Origin: Pseudomonas vanderleydeniana
GTDB lineage: Bacteria > Pseudomonadota > Gammaproteobacteria > Pseudomonadales > Pseudomonadaceae
Direction: 5' to 3'
DNA length: 64,000 bases
Assembly (NCBI RefSeq): GCF_014268755.2
Contig: NZ_CP077093.1
Coordinates: forward strand, 3,894,001-3,958,000
Under the pieces are notes generated by a model. That model worked only from the letters and a program-made list of their open reading frames with translations. It was not told the origin of the DNA and did no database searches. Each line of letters opens with the position of its first letter. Position 1 is the first letter of the stretch. Of this stretch, positions 7,692 through 17,262 are shown in pieces. Both the position numbers and the translations under genes were made by a program.

Positions 7692-8798
7692 ATGGATCTT
7701 GTCTTTCGCCTTGCCACAACCGATGACCTGCCCGCCCTGCTGGAACTCGAAGAACACTGCTTCACCAGTGATCGCCTGACCGCACGCAGCTTCCACTGGA
7801 TGATCAATCGTGCGCACGCGCGCCTGATCGTCGCCCAGCAGTCAGGCGAGCCACTGGCCGGCTATGCCCTGCTGCTGTTTCATCGCGGGACGTCCCTGGC
7901 ACGCCTGTACTCCATCGCCATCGCCCCCCAAGCCCGTGGTCTCGGCCTGGGCAGGCAGTTGCTGCAACGCAGCGAAACTTGCGCCCTGGAACACGATTGC
8001 GCCTACCTGCGCCTGGAAGTCCGTACCGATAACAGCGCGGCCATCGCCCTCTACGAGCACAACGGCTATCGTCGCTTTGGCCTGATCAACGACTACTACG
8101 AAGACCACGCCGATGCCCTGCGCCTGGAAAAGCGCATCCTGCACCACCCAACCCGTCGCGAGGCACAGGTCCCCTACTACGCCCAGACCACCGACTTCAC
8201 CTGCGGCCCGGCCTGCCTGTTGATGGCGATGGCGGCCCTGCAACCAGGCCGCCCGGCCACGCGACGCGAGGAAGTGCAGGTCTGGCGCGAGGCGACCACC
8301 ATCTTCATGACTTCCGGTCATGGTGGCTGCAGCCCCCAGGGTCTGGCGCTGGCTGCCTGGCGACGCGGTTTTGCAGTACGACTGCAGGTCAGTATCGACG
8401 GCCCGCTGCTGCTCGACGGCGTGCGCAACGAACATAAAAAAGCCGTCATGCGCCTGGTGCACGACGGCTTCGAGGAGGAACTGCGCGCCACCGATGTCGA
8501 ACAGGTCCTCGGCAACGCACTGGACCTGCCAGGCCTGCTGGCCGCAGGCGGCAAGCCGCTGGTGCTGATCAGCAGCTATCGCCTGACCCGCTCCAAGGCC
8601 CCCCACTGGGTGATCATCACCGACTGCGACGAGGAGTTCGTCTACCTGCACGACCCGGACGTCGACCACAGTCAACATCGCCAGGCGCTGGACTGCCAGC
8701 ACCTTCCCGTCAGTCACGGCGAGTTCGACAAGATGAGCAGCTTCGGCCACCGCAAACTGCGGGCCGCGGTGATCCTCTACTCCAGGCCGACCCTGTAG
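7692..8798 (+). CDS. Fusion of GNAT acetyltransferase and C39-like cysteine peptidase
   Basis: A 368-residue two-domain protein. Residues 1-150 are a GNAT domain with the acetyl-CoA loop ARGLGLGRQLL (81-91) and the NSAAIALYEHNGYRRFG end motif. Residues 155-368 resemble a C39-type papain-fold peptidase: TDFTCGPACLLMA with Cys171 as nucleophile, APHWVII with His305, and the HDPD loop. There is no signal peptide or membrane segment, so it acts in the cytoplasm. It is divergent from the RimK-like ligase and probably shares a promoter region with it (7603-7691). The 3' end overlaps the convergent yliI-like gene by 22 bases. Confidence 0.82.
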   Translation: MDLVFRLATTDDLPALLELEEHCFTSDRLTARSFHWMINRAHARLIVAQQSGEPLAGYALLLFHRGTSLARLYSIAIAPQARGLGLGRQLLQRSETCALEHDCAYLRLEVRTDNSAAIALYEHNGYRRFGLINDYYEDHADALRLEKRILHHPTRREAQVPYYAQTTDFTCGPACLLMAMAALQPGRPATRREEVQVWREATTIFMTSGHGGCSPQGLALAAWRRGFAVRLQVSIDGPLLLDGVRNEHKKAVMRLVHDGFEEELRATDVEQVLGNALDLPGLLAAGGKPLVLISSYRLTRSKAPHWVIITDCDEEFVYLHDPDVDHSQHRQALDCQHLPVSHGEFDKMSSFGHRKLRAAVILYSRPTL

Positions 8799-9928
8799 AG
8801 CGCGCCGTTGTCGGCATCGGTCAGCACGTACAGGTAACCGTCAGGGCCCTGGCGGACATCGCGTATCCGCGATTTCAGTTCGCCCAGCAGACGCTCCTCA
8901 TGGACGACCTGGTCACCGTCGAACTGCAACCGGATCAGCTCCTGGGCGGCCAATGCACCGATGAACAGGTTGTGCTGCCATTTTGCAAAGCGATCGCCGT
9001 CATAGAACGCCATGCCGCTCAGCCCCGGGGACTTCTCCCACACATGGTGGGGCGGTACGGTTCCCGGTGCGGTCTTGCCCTGGGCCTCGGGGATGGGTTT
9101 GAGCGAATAGTCGATGCCATGGGTTGCCAGGGGCCAGCCATAGTTCTTGCCACGCTCGATGATATTGATCTCGTCACCGCCACGCGGCCCGTGCTCGTGG
9201 GTCCACAGGGTGCCGGTCCAGGGATTGAGTGCGGCGCCCTGCTGGTTGCGATGCCCGTAGGACCAGATCTCGGGACGCACGCCCTCTTGCCCGGCAAAGG
9301 GGTTGTCGTCGGGTACACGGCCATCGGGGAAGATGCGCACCACCTTGCCCTGCAGCTTGTCCAGATCCTGCGACGTCGCACGCTGATTGTTCTCGCCCAG
9401 GGCGATGAACAGGTAGCCATCGCGGTCGAACACCAGGCGCGAGCCGAAGTGGTTGCCCACCGACAGCTTGGGCTCCTGACGGAAGATCACCTTGAAGTCG
9501 ACCAGCCGTGTCAGGTCCTCCGACAGCCGCCCGCGACCTACGGCGGTACCGGCTGTGCCACCTGCACCGCCACCCTCGGCATACGACAGGTAGACCAGGC
9601 GGTCCTCCTTGAACGACGGCGACAACACCACATCGAGCAAGCCACCCTGCCCCTTGGCCCAGACCTGAGGCACGCCGCCCAGCGGCGCCGAAAGCTTGCC
9701 GTCGGGACTGACCACGCGCAGGTTGCCGGGACGCTCGGTGACCAGCATGCCCTTCTTGTCAGGCAGGAAGGCCAATGCCCAGGGATGATCCAGGCCACTC
9801 ACGATCTGCGTGGCGGTGACCGGCCCCAGCTCGGAATCGAACGTCTGCGGTGCAGCCAGGACCGCCTGCAGCGGCAGACCGAGCAAGGCGCTGGCACAAA
9901 GGGTCGCTATCAGATTTTTTCGCAACAT
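8777..9928 (-). CDS. PQQ-dependent aldose sugar dehydrogenase (YliI/Asd family)
   Basis: Periplasmic soluble quinoprotein that oxidises aldose sugars. The 383-residue product starts MLRKNLIATLCASALLGLPLQAVLAAP, a signal peptide. A six-bladed propeller follows, with family features such as GLDHPWALAFLPD, GQGGLLDVVLSPSF, YGHRNQQGAALNP, HEHGPRGGDEINI and RIRDVRQGPDGYLYVLTD. The reading frame extends 15 codons further upstream, but the ATG at 9928 gives a normal signal peptide. Its 3' end overlaps the GNAT-C39 gene by 22 bases on the opposite strand. Confidence 0.88.
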   Translation of the reverse strand: MLRKNLIATLCASALLGLPLQAVLAAPQTFDSELGPVTATQIVSGLDHPWALAFLPDKKGMLVTERPGNLRVVSPDGKLSAPLGGVPQVWAKGQGGLLDVVLSPSFKEDRLVYLSYAEGGGAGGTAGTAVGRGRLSEDLTRLVDFKVIFRQEPKLSVGNHFGSRLVFDRDGYLFIALGENNQRATSQDLDKLQGKVVRIFPDGRVPDDNPFAGQEGVRPEIWSYGHRNQQGAALNPWTGTLWTHEHGPRGGDEINIIERGKNYGWPLATHGIDYSLKPIPEAQGKTAPGTVPPHHVWEKSPGLSGMAFYDGDRFAKWQHNLFIGALAAQELIRLQFDGDQVVHEERLLGELKSRIRDVRQGPDGYLYVLTDADNGALYRVGLE

Positions 9929-9969
9929 GGATAGTTCCTTACGGGAATAACGAAAAACCACGGCAACGA

Positions 9970-10320
9970 TCAACGTTGCGTATTCGGGCTGCGGGTGCCC
10001 GGCTGGATCGGTACCGGTGCCGGTACCGGCTGATCACGTGGGTAGCCGTTGCCGATCGCACCGTTTTCGATGGTCGAGGGACGCGGTGTCGGCACGGTGT
10101 TGGGCCCACGCACGGGCGGCGTGCTGGGCTCGGAGCCCTGGCGGCTGTTCGGGTTGGCCCGGCGAATCGGGCTGTTGTAGGGGTTGTCGCTGTTGGGCAG
10201 CGCCTGCGCCAGCAGCACGGCGGGCTGCATTACCTCAACGGGCGCCGCGGCGGCGCTCGTCGCGGCGGCCAGCAGGGCGGCAGTCAACAAGGCGCTCAGG
10301 CCGAGTACGGGTCGGTTCAT
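9970..10320 (-). CDS. Small secreted Pro/Asn-rich hypothetical protein
   Basis: A 116-residue protein that I do not recognise. A signal peptide (MNRPVLGLSALLTAALLAAATSAAAAP) is clear. The mature part is low in hydrophobic residues and rich in Pro, Asn, Ser and Arg, so it is probably disordered in the periplasm or outside. It lies 41 bases upstream of the aldose dehydrogenase gene on the same strand and could be cotranscribed with it. Confidence 0.6.
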   Translation of the reverse strand: MNRPVLGLSALLTAALLAAATSAAAAPVEVMQPAVLLAQALPNSDNPYNSPIRRANPNSRQGSEPSTPPVRGPNTVPTPRPSTIENGAIGNGYPRDQPVPAPVPIQPGTRSPNTQR

Positions 10321-10501
10321 GGCGTCTCTCCCATGCCAATGGATGACAGCTATCCACTGCGTTGGATAACACCCTGGACCGCGGGTTCGAATCTAAGAGA
10401 AATTTCATATGACAGAATGCTTCAGCGCATCGCCCGACCGCTCTTCAGCGAAAACCAGGCCATAACCTTCAAGCGTACGCCGGTTTTGCGCTGCGCATAA
10501 C

Positions 10502-10517
10502 CTGTCATTCTTGACAG
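10502..10517. promoter_or_regulatory. Perfect 6-4-6 palindrome upstream of the autotransporter gene
   Basis: CTGTCA-ttct-TGACAG lies about 120 bases upstream of the autotransporter start, in the 315-base region divergent from the small secreted-protein gene. It could be an operator for either gene. It overlaps a TTGACA, but no well-spaced -10 box follows. A T-rich run (10530-10537) follows it. Nothing else is seen in this gap. Confidence 0.35.
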
Positions 10518-10635
10518 TTATCCTCCGCTTTTTTTTCCGCTATAACGCCAGCTACAACACCCATCCCGAGTGCATGGGGCCCTCCGGATGCGTCGTGGTG
10601 ACTTTGCCCTGTCCTTTGCCCAAAGGATGAACGCA

Positions 10636-13023
10636 ATGATCCGACACCACCTCGCCCGGACCTGCGCCCTGCCCTTGCTGGCACTGGTTCTGCAGGACGC
10701 CCGGGCCTCCTGCGACCTGACGCCGACCGCCGGCGACGACTCATTCGTCTGCGACAGCGGCACTTCCCCTGGAGTCGTCGACACCCAGGGCAACAACAGC
10801 CTGAGCATGCCCTACCCTGGAACTGGCACCATCACCGGCAACGTGGTGTTCGGTGACGGCAACGACAGCGCGACCCTCGTCAGCGGCACGATCGACGGCA
10901 ACCTCGACCTGGGGGGCGGCAACAACCGCTTCACCATGAGCGGCGGTACGATTCGCGGCACGTTGACCGGCAGCGCCCAGGCCCTCATGAGCGGCGGTTC
11001 GATCGGCCGGGTCGACCTGGTCCATGACAACAACCACTTCACCCTGCAAGGCGGTGCGATCCAGGGCAACCTGGTCAGCGAAGGCGTCAATGACGTAGTC
11101 ACCGTCACCGGCGGGACCATCGGCAGCTTTACCCAGTCCGCCGATATCGTCACCAGCGGCGGCAACAACCAGGTCTTGATGAGCGGCGGCACGGTCTATG
11201 GCGAAATCCACATGAGCGCCGGCGACGATTACTTCAACTGGCGTGATGCGGGCATCGTCCATGGCAAGATCCTCATGGGCGCCGGCAATGACCGTGCACT
11301 GATCCAGAACCTCGGCGAAGCGGCACTGTCCTCGACCCCATCACTGGACGGCGGTACGGGCAACGACAGCCTGGTGTTCGAGAACAGCAGCCCCGGTACC
11401 GGCGGGCGTTATGTGAACTGGGAGGCCGTGGCACTGACCCGCAGCTCGGCCATGACCCTCAATGACAGCCTGGTGCTGGGCGACAGCGGGACCGGCACTG
11501 GCAGCCTGAACATCGATGCCGGCAGCAGCCTGACCTCCAGCAGCGGCGTGATCAGGGCCTTCACGGCCGGGCAGAATGCGACCCTGGACAACAGCGGCAC
11601 GATCTACCTGAGCGCCGGCGGCGCGCAGGTCTCCGACCGCCTGACCGTGATCGGCAACTACGTCGGCAACGGCGGCCACCTGAGCCTGCATAGCGTCCTG
11701 GACGGCGACGGCTCGGCTTCGGACCGCCTGGTGGTGTCCCAGGGCAGCCTGTCGGGCAACACCGTCATCAACGTCGCGAATGTCGGCGGCAGCGGTGCCG
11801 AAACCCTGCAGGACGGTATCCAGGTGGTGGAGGCCAACCAGGGCGCCACCAGCAGCAACAGCGCCTTCAGCCTGGGCGGCCCGGTCTCGGCCGGGCCCTT
11901 CGACTACTTCCTCTACAAGGGTGGCCTCACTCCCGGCACGCAGAACAACTGGTACCTGCGCTCCAGCATCACCGGTCCGGAAGTACCGCTTCCCGAGCCG
12001 GAGGGCCCGGTCACCCCGCTACCGGAACCGGGAGGCCCGCTGCTGCCCAATCCCGATCCCGGGCAAACCCTTCCCTTCTTTCGGCCCGAAGTCGCCGTCG
12101 ACGCCGTGGTCGGTCCGGCTGCTGCCTTGCTGGACCAGGCCACGCTGGGCACCTTTCACCAACGCCAGGGCGAACAGGCCCTGCTCAGGGACAACGAGGC
12201 CAGTGCCGGCTGGGCCCGGACTTTCGGCAGCCATTTGCGCCAGGGCTGGTCGGGCGATGTCACCCCGAGCCTGGATGGCAACCTCTGGGGGCTTCAGGCC
12301 GGCCATGATCTCTACAGCGCGAAGGATGACGGCGGCAACCTGCACAAGGTCGGCCTGTTCGTCAGCCATGCCCGGCTCCAGGGCAGCGTGCGCGGGTTCG
12401 TCGACGGCTTCGAGGATACCCGGGCCGGTGACCTGTGGCTCGACGGCAACGGCTTTGGCGCCTACTGGACCCTGGTCGCGCCCCACGACGCCTACCTCGA
12501 TGTGGTGGCCATGGGCACCCGCTACAGCGGCACCGCCCGTTCGAACCGCGACCTGAAGTTCGACATCGCCGGTCACGGACTCAGCCTTTCGCTGGAAGGC
12601 GGCTATCCCTATCCGCTGGCCAATGGCTGGGTGGCCGAACCCCAGGCGCAGCTCATCGCCCAGCGGATCAGCCTGGACAACCAGAACGATGGTGTCTCGC
12701 CGATCCGACCGGACTCGCAGGTCTATCTGAAAAGTCGGCTCGGCGTACGCCTCAAGGGCGCCCTGCAGGCGGGCGCGGTGCCGCTGGAACCCTATGTGCA
12801 GGCCAACCTCTGGCACACCTTTGGCGGCCGCGACACCATGAGTTTCGAGGGGTATCCGATCAGGACCGACCACAGCGCCAGCCAGCTGGAACTGGGCACC
12901 GGAGTACTGGCACGGCTCGGCCACGACCTGAGCGTTTACGGCGGCCTGGACTATGGCAGCCACATCGACAGCCGCCAGCAGGAAAGCATCTCTGCCACGC
13001 TGGGGATCAGGCTGAACTGGTGA
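10636..13023 (+). CDS. Autotransporter (type Va) with beta-helical passenger
   Basis: A 795-residue outer-membrane autotransporter. The N-terminal signal peptide ends near DARAS. The passenger (about 25-470) is made of Gly/Asn/Thr-rich repeats such as GGNNRFTMSGGTIRG, typical of a beta-helix. A proline-rich linker (PEVPLPEPEGPVTPLPEPGG region) leads to a C-terminal beta-barrel of about 270 residues that starts near GWARTFGSH and ends with LGIRLNW, an aromatic last residue. AAAGGA 9 bases upstream favours the ATG at 10636 over the one at 10627, which it touches. The passenger resembles the pertactin type; no protease catalytic motif is seen. The role is probably adhesion or surface interaction. 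Confidence 0.85.
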   Translation: MIRHHLARTCALPLLALVLQDARASCDLTPTAGDDSFVCDSGTSPGVVDTQGNNSLSMPYPGTGTITGNVVFGDGNDSATLVSGTIDGNLDLGGGNNRFTMSGGTIRGTLTGSAQALMSGGSIGRVDLVHDNNHFTLQGGAIQGNLVSEGVNDVVTVTGGTIGSFTQSADIVTSGGNNQVLMSGGTVYGEIHMSAGDDYFNWRDAGIVHGKILMGAGNDRALIQNLGEAALSSTPSLDGGTGNDSLVFENSSPGTGGRYVNWEAVALTRSSAMTLNDSLVLGDSGTGTGSLNIDAGSSLTSSSGVIRAFTAGQNATLDNSGTIYLSAGGAQVSDRLTVIGNYVGNGGHLSLHSVLDGDGSASDRLVVSQGSLSGNTVINVANVGGSGAETLQDGIQVVEANQGATSSNSAFSLGGPVSAGPFDYFLYKGGLTPGTQNNWYLRSSITGPEVPLPEPEGPVTPLPEPGGPLLPNPDPGQTLPFFRPEVAVDAVVGPAAALLDQATLGTFHQRQGEQALLRDNEASAGWARTFGSHLRQGWSGDVTPSLDGNLWGLQAGHDLYSAKDDGGNLHKVGLFVSHARLQGSVRGFVDGFEDTRAGDLWLDGNGFGAYWTLVAPHDAYLDVVAMGTRYSGTARSNRDLKFDIAGHGLSLSLEGGYPYPLANGWVAEPQAQLIAQRISLDNQNDGVSPIRPDSQVYLKSRLGVRLKGALQAGAVPLEPYVQANLWHTFGGRDTMSFEGYPIRTDHSASQLELGTGVLARLGHDLSVYGGLDYGSHIDSRQQESISATLGIRLNW

Positions 13024-13081
13024 TGGAGTCCGGTTCATGAACTCCCGAGGGCCTGGAGGTCCCCGGGAGCTGCGCCCGTTG

Positions 13082-13264
13082 CTACTGATTGGCGGGTTGA
13101 CGCACCTTGTGCAGTGGCAGCGATACCGCGTAGGCCATCGCTTCCTCCCGGGTCCGGAACGAACTGAGTCGATCGGTCTGGGTGCATACCTTCCAGGGGC
13201 CGCCGCCAACGCGGATCACGTCATAGCCGTTGACATGCGTCTTCAAGAGCTGTGGAACGCTCAT
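13082..13264 (-). CDS. Small DUF2188-like protein
   Basis: A 60-residue protein starting MSVPQLLKTHVNGYDVIRVG. The start is fixed by a near-perfect AGGAGGTGACC directly upstream, so it should be strongly translated. The pattern of a short beta hairpin, WKV, then TREEAMAYA helix resembles small DUF2188-type proteins, but I am not certain of the family. The codons upstream of 13264 in the same frame are unlikely to be coding, given the strong Shine-Dalgarno. Confidence 0.6.
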   Translation of the reverse strand: MSVPQLLKTHVNGYDVIRVGGGPWKVCTQTDRLSSFRTREEAMAYAVSLPLHKVRQPANQ

Positions 13265-13393
13265 GGTCACCTCCTTTTCACGTCTAAAGATCCGAGGCGT
13301 TGCCCTGACACCATACACCCAGCAACCTCAAACGACCCAGCCGTACGTCGCCAAGCGGGGTTCATCAGGCCACGGACTGGCGCGAAAGGGAGG

Positions 13394-13831
13394 CTACTGG
13401 TCGAGGAACTTCACAAAAATCAATTCGGGATCACCCGGGTCAAGATTCTCCACCGTCCCGCTGGATTGGTAGCCAAGCTGAAGCAGCAATCGCTGCATCG
13501 GCGTATTGGACAGGTTGGTCGAGGTGAAAATCTTCCCCGCACCTGAAACACGTTCCAGGTGCACCACGATCTGGCGCCCCACGCCAGAACGCTGGCAGGC
13601 GCTGGCGACCATCACCAGGGAAATGAACCATTGCCCGAAAAAGCTTCTGTCCAGGCAACCATAACCGATCGGGATGCCGGGCCTACCCGTTTCACAGGCA
13701 ACCCAGCACTCGACTGACTCCACCGCCTTGCGGATCTGCGCCTGGCGGTTGGAATCCACTGTCGCGATCGGGTCAATACGAAACAAGCCCTCCAGATCAT
13801 CGATAACGGCCTGCCTGATGTGCCACTCCAT
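13394..13831 (-). CDS. GNAT family N-acetyltransferase
   Basis: A 145-residue single-domain protein with the GNAT order: N-terminal IRQAVIDDLEGLFRID, a central beta strand WFISLVMVASACQRSGVG, where Q-R-S-G-V-G-R is the acetyl-CoA loop, and a C-terminal MQRLLLQLGYQSSG segment. The substrate is unknown. It stands alone between the small DUF2188-like gene and ybiT. Confidence 0.8.
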   Translation of the reverse strand: MEWHIRQAVIDDLEGLFRIDPIATVDSNRQAQIRKAVESVECWVACETGRPGIPIGYGCLDRSFFGQWFISLVMVASACQRSGVGRQIVVHLERVSGAGKIFTSTNLSNTPMQRLLLQLGYQSSGTVENLDPGDPELIFVKFLDQ

Positions 13832-14154
13832 GGTTGCCTTTCTCCAATTGGGCCCAACGCGATTGTACTCGTGTCGAATCTGGCCGAGCCAGTTGCAACG
13901 CCCCTCTGATAGCGTTCAGGCGCAGAGCAACGTTCAACTGTCATCGCACCTATGCGACAATAGGCGCAATGTCCGGTCTCAACCCCCGCATTCATCGCCC
14001 AACCACTGGGTCACAGCCTGCAGATGCTGCTGTTGCCCCATGCCCGTTGGCCCAACTCAGGCTCCGACTGGAGCGGGCTGGAAACACTCAGGATTGGTAT
14101 CAAATCGGTATCGGCTGACAATCCGGCTGCGTAAGCTATTGATAGGTAAGCACT
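13832..14154. other. Intergenic region, no gene seen
   Basis: This 323-base space lies between the GNAT gene and divergent ybiT. I see no repeat, RNA motif or convincing small gene. Its right end carries the ribosome-binding site of ybiT (AGGTAAG). Confidence 0.5.
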
Positions 14155-15741
14155 TTGATCTCCACCGCGAATATCACCATGCAATTCGGCGCCAAGCCGC
14201 TGTTCGAGAACGTCTCGGTCAAGTTCGGCAGCGGCAACCGCTACGGCCTGATCGGCGCCAACGGTTGCGGCAAGTCGACGTTCATGAAAATCCTCGGCGG
14301 CGACCTCGAGCCGTCCGCCGGCCAGGTCATGCTGGAACCGAACGTGCGCCTGGGTAAACTGCGCCAGGACCAGTTCGCCTACGAGGAATTCACCGTGATC
14401 GACACGGTGATCATGGGCCACGAGGAGCTGTGGAAGGTCAAGGCCGAGCGTGATCGCATCTACTCGCTGCCAGAGATGACCGAGGAAGACGGCATGGCCG
14501 TCGCCGAGCTGGAAACCGAGTTCGCCGAAATGGACGGCTACACTGCCGAATCCCGTGCCGGCGAACTGCTGATGGGCCTGGGCATTCCGCTGGAACAGCA
14601 CTTCGGCCCGATGAGCGAAGTCGCACCCGGCTGGAAGCTGCGGGTACTGCTGGCCCAGGCGCTGTTCTCCGATCCGGAAGTGCTGTTGCTCGACGAACCG
14701 ACCAACCACCTGGACATCAACACCATCCGCTGGCTGGAAAACGTCCTGACCCAGCGTAACAGCCTGATGATCATCATCTCCCACGACCGGCACTTCCTGA
14801 ACAGCGTCTGCACGCACATGGCCGACCTGGACTACGGTGAGCTGCGCCTGTTCCCAGGCAACTACGACGAGTACATGACCGCTGCGACCCAGTCGCGCGA
14901 ACAACTGCTGTCGGACAACGCCAAGAAGAAAGCCCAGATCGCCGAGCTGCAGACCTTCGTCAGCCGCTTCTCGGCCAACGCCTCGAAGGCCAAGCAGGCC
15001 ACCTCCCGCGCCAAGCAGATCGACAAGATCCAGCTGGCCGAGGTCAAGCCTTCGAGCCGTGTCAGCCCGTTCATCCGCTTCGAACAAACCAAGAAGCTGC
15101 ACCGCCAGGCCGTCACCCTGGAGAACATGTCCAAGGGCTTCGACGGCAAGACCCTGTTCAAGAACTTCAGCTTCACCGTCGAAGCCGGCGAGCGCGTGGC
15201 GATCATCGGCCCGAACGGTATCGGCAAGACCACCCTGCTGCGCACCCTGGTGGGCGAGCTGGCGCCGGATGCCGGTAGCGTGAAATGGACCGAAAGCGCG
15301 GAGCTGGGCTACTACGCCCAGGACCACGCCCACGATTTCGAGGAAGATGTCAGCCTGTTCGACTGGATGGGCCAATGGACCCAGGGCGAGCAGGTCATAC
15401 GCGGTACCCTGGGCCGCATGCTGTTCTCCAACGACGAGATCCTCAAGTCGGTCAAGGTGATTTCCGGTGGTGAACAGGGCCGCATGCTGTTCGGCAAGCT
15501 GATCCTGCAAAAGCCCAACGTACTGGTAATGGACGAGCCGACCAACCACCTGGACATGGAATCCATCGAAGCGCTCAACCTGGCCCTGGAAAACTACCCG
15601 GGCACGCTGATTTTCGTCAGCCACGACCGTGAGTTCGTTTCGTCCCTGGCGACCCGCATCATCGAACTGAGCCCAACCGGCGTGGTCGACTTCAGCGGCA
15701 CCTATGACGACTACCTGCGCAGCCAGGGCGTGGTTTTCTGA
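14155..15741 (+). CDS. ybiT: ABC-F family ATPase YbiT
   Basis: Soluble ABC-F protein with two ATPase domains and no membrane part, expected to act on the ribosome. The 528-residue product starts [24 protein letters not shown], nearly the same as E. coli YbiT. Domain 1 has NGCGKST and [11 protein letters not shown]; domain 2 has [20 protein letters not shown] and [11 protein letters not shown]. Between them lies the charged linker ([16 protein letters not shown]). The start codon is TTG, supported by AGGTAAG upstream and by the match of the N-terminus to the family; no ATG lies nearby in frame before the first conserved strand. Confidence 0.93.
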   Translation: MISTANITMQFGAKPLFENVSVKFGSGNRYGLIGANGCGKSTFMKILGGDLEPSAGQVMLEPNVRLGKLRQDQFAYEEFTVIDTVIMGHEELWKVKAERDRIYSLPEMTEEDGMAVAELETEFAEMDGYTAESRAGELLMGLGIPLEQHFGPMSEVAPGWKLRVLLAQALFSDPEVLLLDEPTNHLDINTIRWLENVLTQRNSLMIIISHDRHFLNSVCTHMADLDYGELRLFPGNYDEYMTAATQSREQLLSDNAKKKAQIAELQTFVSRFSANASKAKQATSRAKQIDKIQLAEVKPSSRVSPFIRFEQTKKLHRQAVTLENMSKGFDGKTLFKNFSFTVEAGERVAIIGPNGIGKTTLLRTLVGELAPDAGSVKWTESAELGYYAQDHAHDFEEDVSLFDWMGQWTQGEQVIRGTLGRMLFSNDEILKSVKVISGGEQGRMLFGKLILQKPNVLVMDEPTNHLDMESIEALNLALENYPGTLIFVSHDREFVSSLATRIIELSPTGVVDFSGTYDDYLRSQGVVF

Positions 15742-15774
15742 TTTCAGTGGTGTTCTGACCTCCTAGGCCGGGTC

Positions 15775-15920
15775 TGTGGCGAGCGGGCTTGTCGGGACGC
15801 CGCACCGCCGCTCTGGGCTGCAAGGCAGCCCCAAACCCGGTCACCCGGTTCTCCTGAAAGAACAAGGTCGCAGTTTCAAAGGGGGCCTTGCCCCCAACGC
15901 GGGCAAGCCCGCTCGCCACA
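15775..15920. repeat. Paired REP element (BIME-like)
   Basis: A perfect 17-bp inverted repeat, TGTGGCGAGCGGGCTTG at 15775-15791 and its complement at 15904-15920, encloses about 110 bases. The left half continues with TCGGGACGCCGCACCGCC, as in the element at 4990-5044. It fills most of the 326 bases between ybiT and the MFS gene; nothing else is seen there. Confidence 0.8.
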
Positions 15921-16067
15921 AACGACCTATATCCATCAGGTCCAGTTCCTCGCCCATCAGGCCCTCGTCTCCCCTATTGCAGGAGAAAACTAGTTAGCCT
16001 GCTTTCTTTTATCCTGCCATCCCGCCATGATGGAGTTCTCCAACCGCCCGCCCGCGAACGAGCCTCC

Positions 16068-17261
16068 ATGTCTGCCCAGCAACCGCCCCGCCAGCCCGGC
16101 AACCTGACCGTCACCCTGCAAATCGTCTCCATCGTCTTCTATACCTTTATCGCCTTCCTCTGCATCGGCCTGCCGATAGCGGTGCTGCCCGGCTATGTGC
16201 ACGAACAACTGGGCTTCAGTGCGGTCATCGCCGGGTTGACCATCGGTTCGCAGTACCTGGCGACCCTGCTCAGTCGGCCCATGGCCGGTCGCATGGCCGA
16301 CAACGTCGGCACCAAGCGCGCGATCATCTACGGCCTGGTGGGCATCTGCCTGAGCGGCGCACTGACCCTGCTGTCGACCCTGCTCCAGCAACTGCCCCTG
16401 CTGAGCCTGATCATCCTGATCATCGGGCGCCTGCTGCTCGGCACTGCCCAGGGCCTGATCGGTGTCGGCACCATCAGCTGGGGGATCGGCCAGGTCGGTG
16501 CCGACCAGACCGCGCGAGTGATTTCCTGGAACGGTATTGCCTCCTACGGCGCCATCGCCATCGGTGCACCGCTGGGCGTACTGATGGTCGCCGACTACGG
16601 TTTCGCCAGTCTCGGGATCGCCTTGTCGGCCCTGGCTGCCGGCGCCCTGCTGCTGATTCGCAACAAACCCTCGGTGCCGGTGATCCGGGGTGAGCGCCTG
16701 CCCTTCTGGGCGGTATTCGGTCGCATTGCGCCCTACGGCACGAGCCTGACCCTGGCCTCCATCGGCTATGGCACGCTGACCACCTTCATCACCCTCTTCT
16801 ACCTCAGCCGGGGCTGGACCGGCGCCGCCTACTGCCTGACCGTATTTGGCAGCTGTTTCATCCTGGCGCGACTGTTCTTCATCGGCACCATCAACCGTTT
16901 TGGTGGCTTCAAGGTGGCCATGGCCTGCATGAGCATCGAAACCCTCGGCCTGACCCTGCTCTGGCTCTCGCCCTCCACCGGCGTCGCCCTGGCCGGCGCG
17001 GGCCTCGCGGGTTTTGGCTTGTCGCTGGTGTATCCGGCCATCGGCGTGGAAGCCATCCGGCAGGTGCCAACCAGCAGTCGCGGGGCGGGGCTGAGCGCCT
17101 ATGCGGTGTTTTTCGATCTGGCACTGGCGATTGCCGGCCCACTCATGGGCGCGGTCGCGCTGAACCTGGGATATGCGTGGATTTTCTGCTGCGCGGCCGT
17201 GCTGTCGATCATCGGCCTGTCGGTCACCGTGTTGCTGGCACGGCGCCCGACAGCCCAGTGA
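16068..17261 (+). CDS. MFS transporter, YhhS-like
   Basis: A 397-residue inner-membrane protein with about 12 hydrophobic segments. The loop after helix 2 reads SRPMAGRMADNVGTKRAI, the MFS signature of the YhhS/YfcJ type. The start at 16068 (MSAQQPPRQPGNLTVTLQ) is chosen because the longer frame upstream crosses the REP element. The substrate is unknown; members are drug or sugar exporters by similarity. The convergent hydrolase gene begins 1 base after the stop. Confidence 0.85.
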   Translation: MSAQQPPRQPGNLTVTLQIVSIVFYTFIAFLCIGLPIAVLPGYVHEQLGFSAVIAGLTIGSQYLATLLSRPMAGRMADNVGTKRAIIYGLVGICLSGALTLLSTLLQQLPLLSLIILIIGRLLLGTAQGLIGVGTISWGIGQVGADQTARVISWNGIASYGAIAIGAPLGVLMVADYGFASLGIALSALAAGALLLIRNKPSVPVIRGERLPFWAVFGRIAPYGTSLTLASIGYGTLTTFITLFYLSRGWTGAAYCLTVFGSCFILARLFFIGTINRFGGFKVAMACMSIETLGLTLLWLSPSTGVALAGAGLAGFGLSLVYPAIGVEAIRQVPTSSRGAGLSAYAVFFDLALAIAGPLMGAVALNLGYAWIFCCAAVLSIIGLSVTVLLARRPTAQ

Positions 17262-17262
17262 A

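Noticed and set aside
10511..10546. TTGACA followed by TATAAC as a sigma-70 promoter for the autotransporter
   Set aside because: The two boxes are 24 bases apart, too far for a normal promoter. The TTGACA belongs to a perfect palindrome.
14011..15624. Long open frame on the minus strand opposite ybiT
   Set aside because: It is the antisense of a clearly conserved ABC-F gene in high-GC DNA. Its translation is low-complexity His/Gln/Val/Ala-rich and has no family motif.
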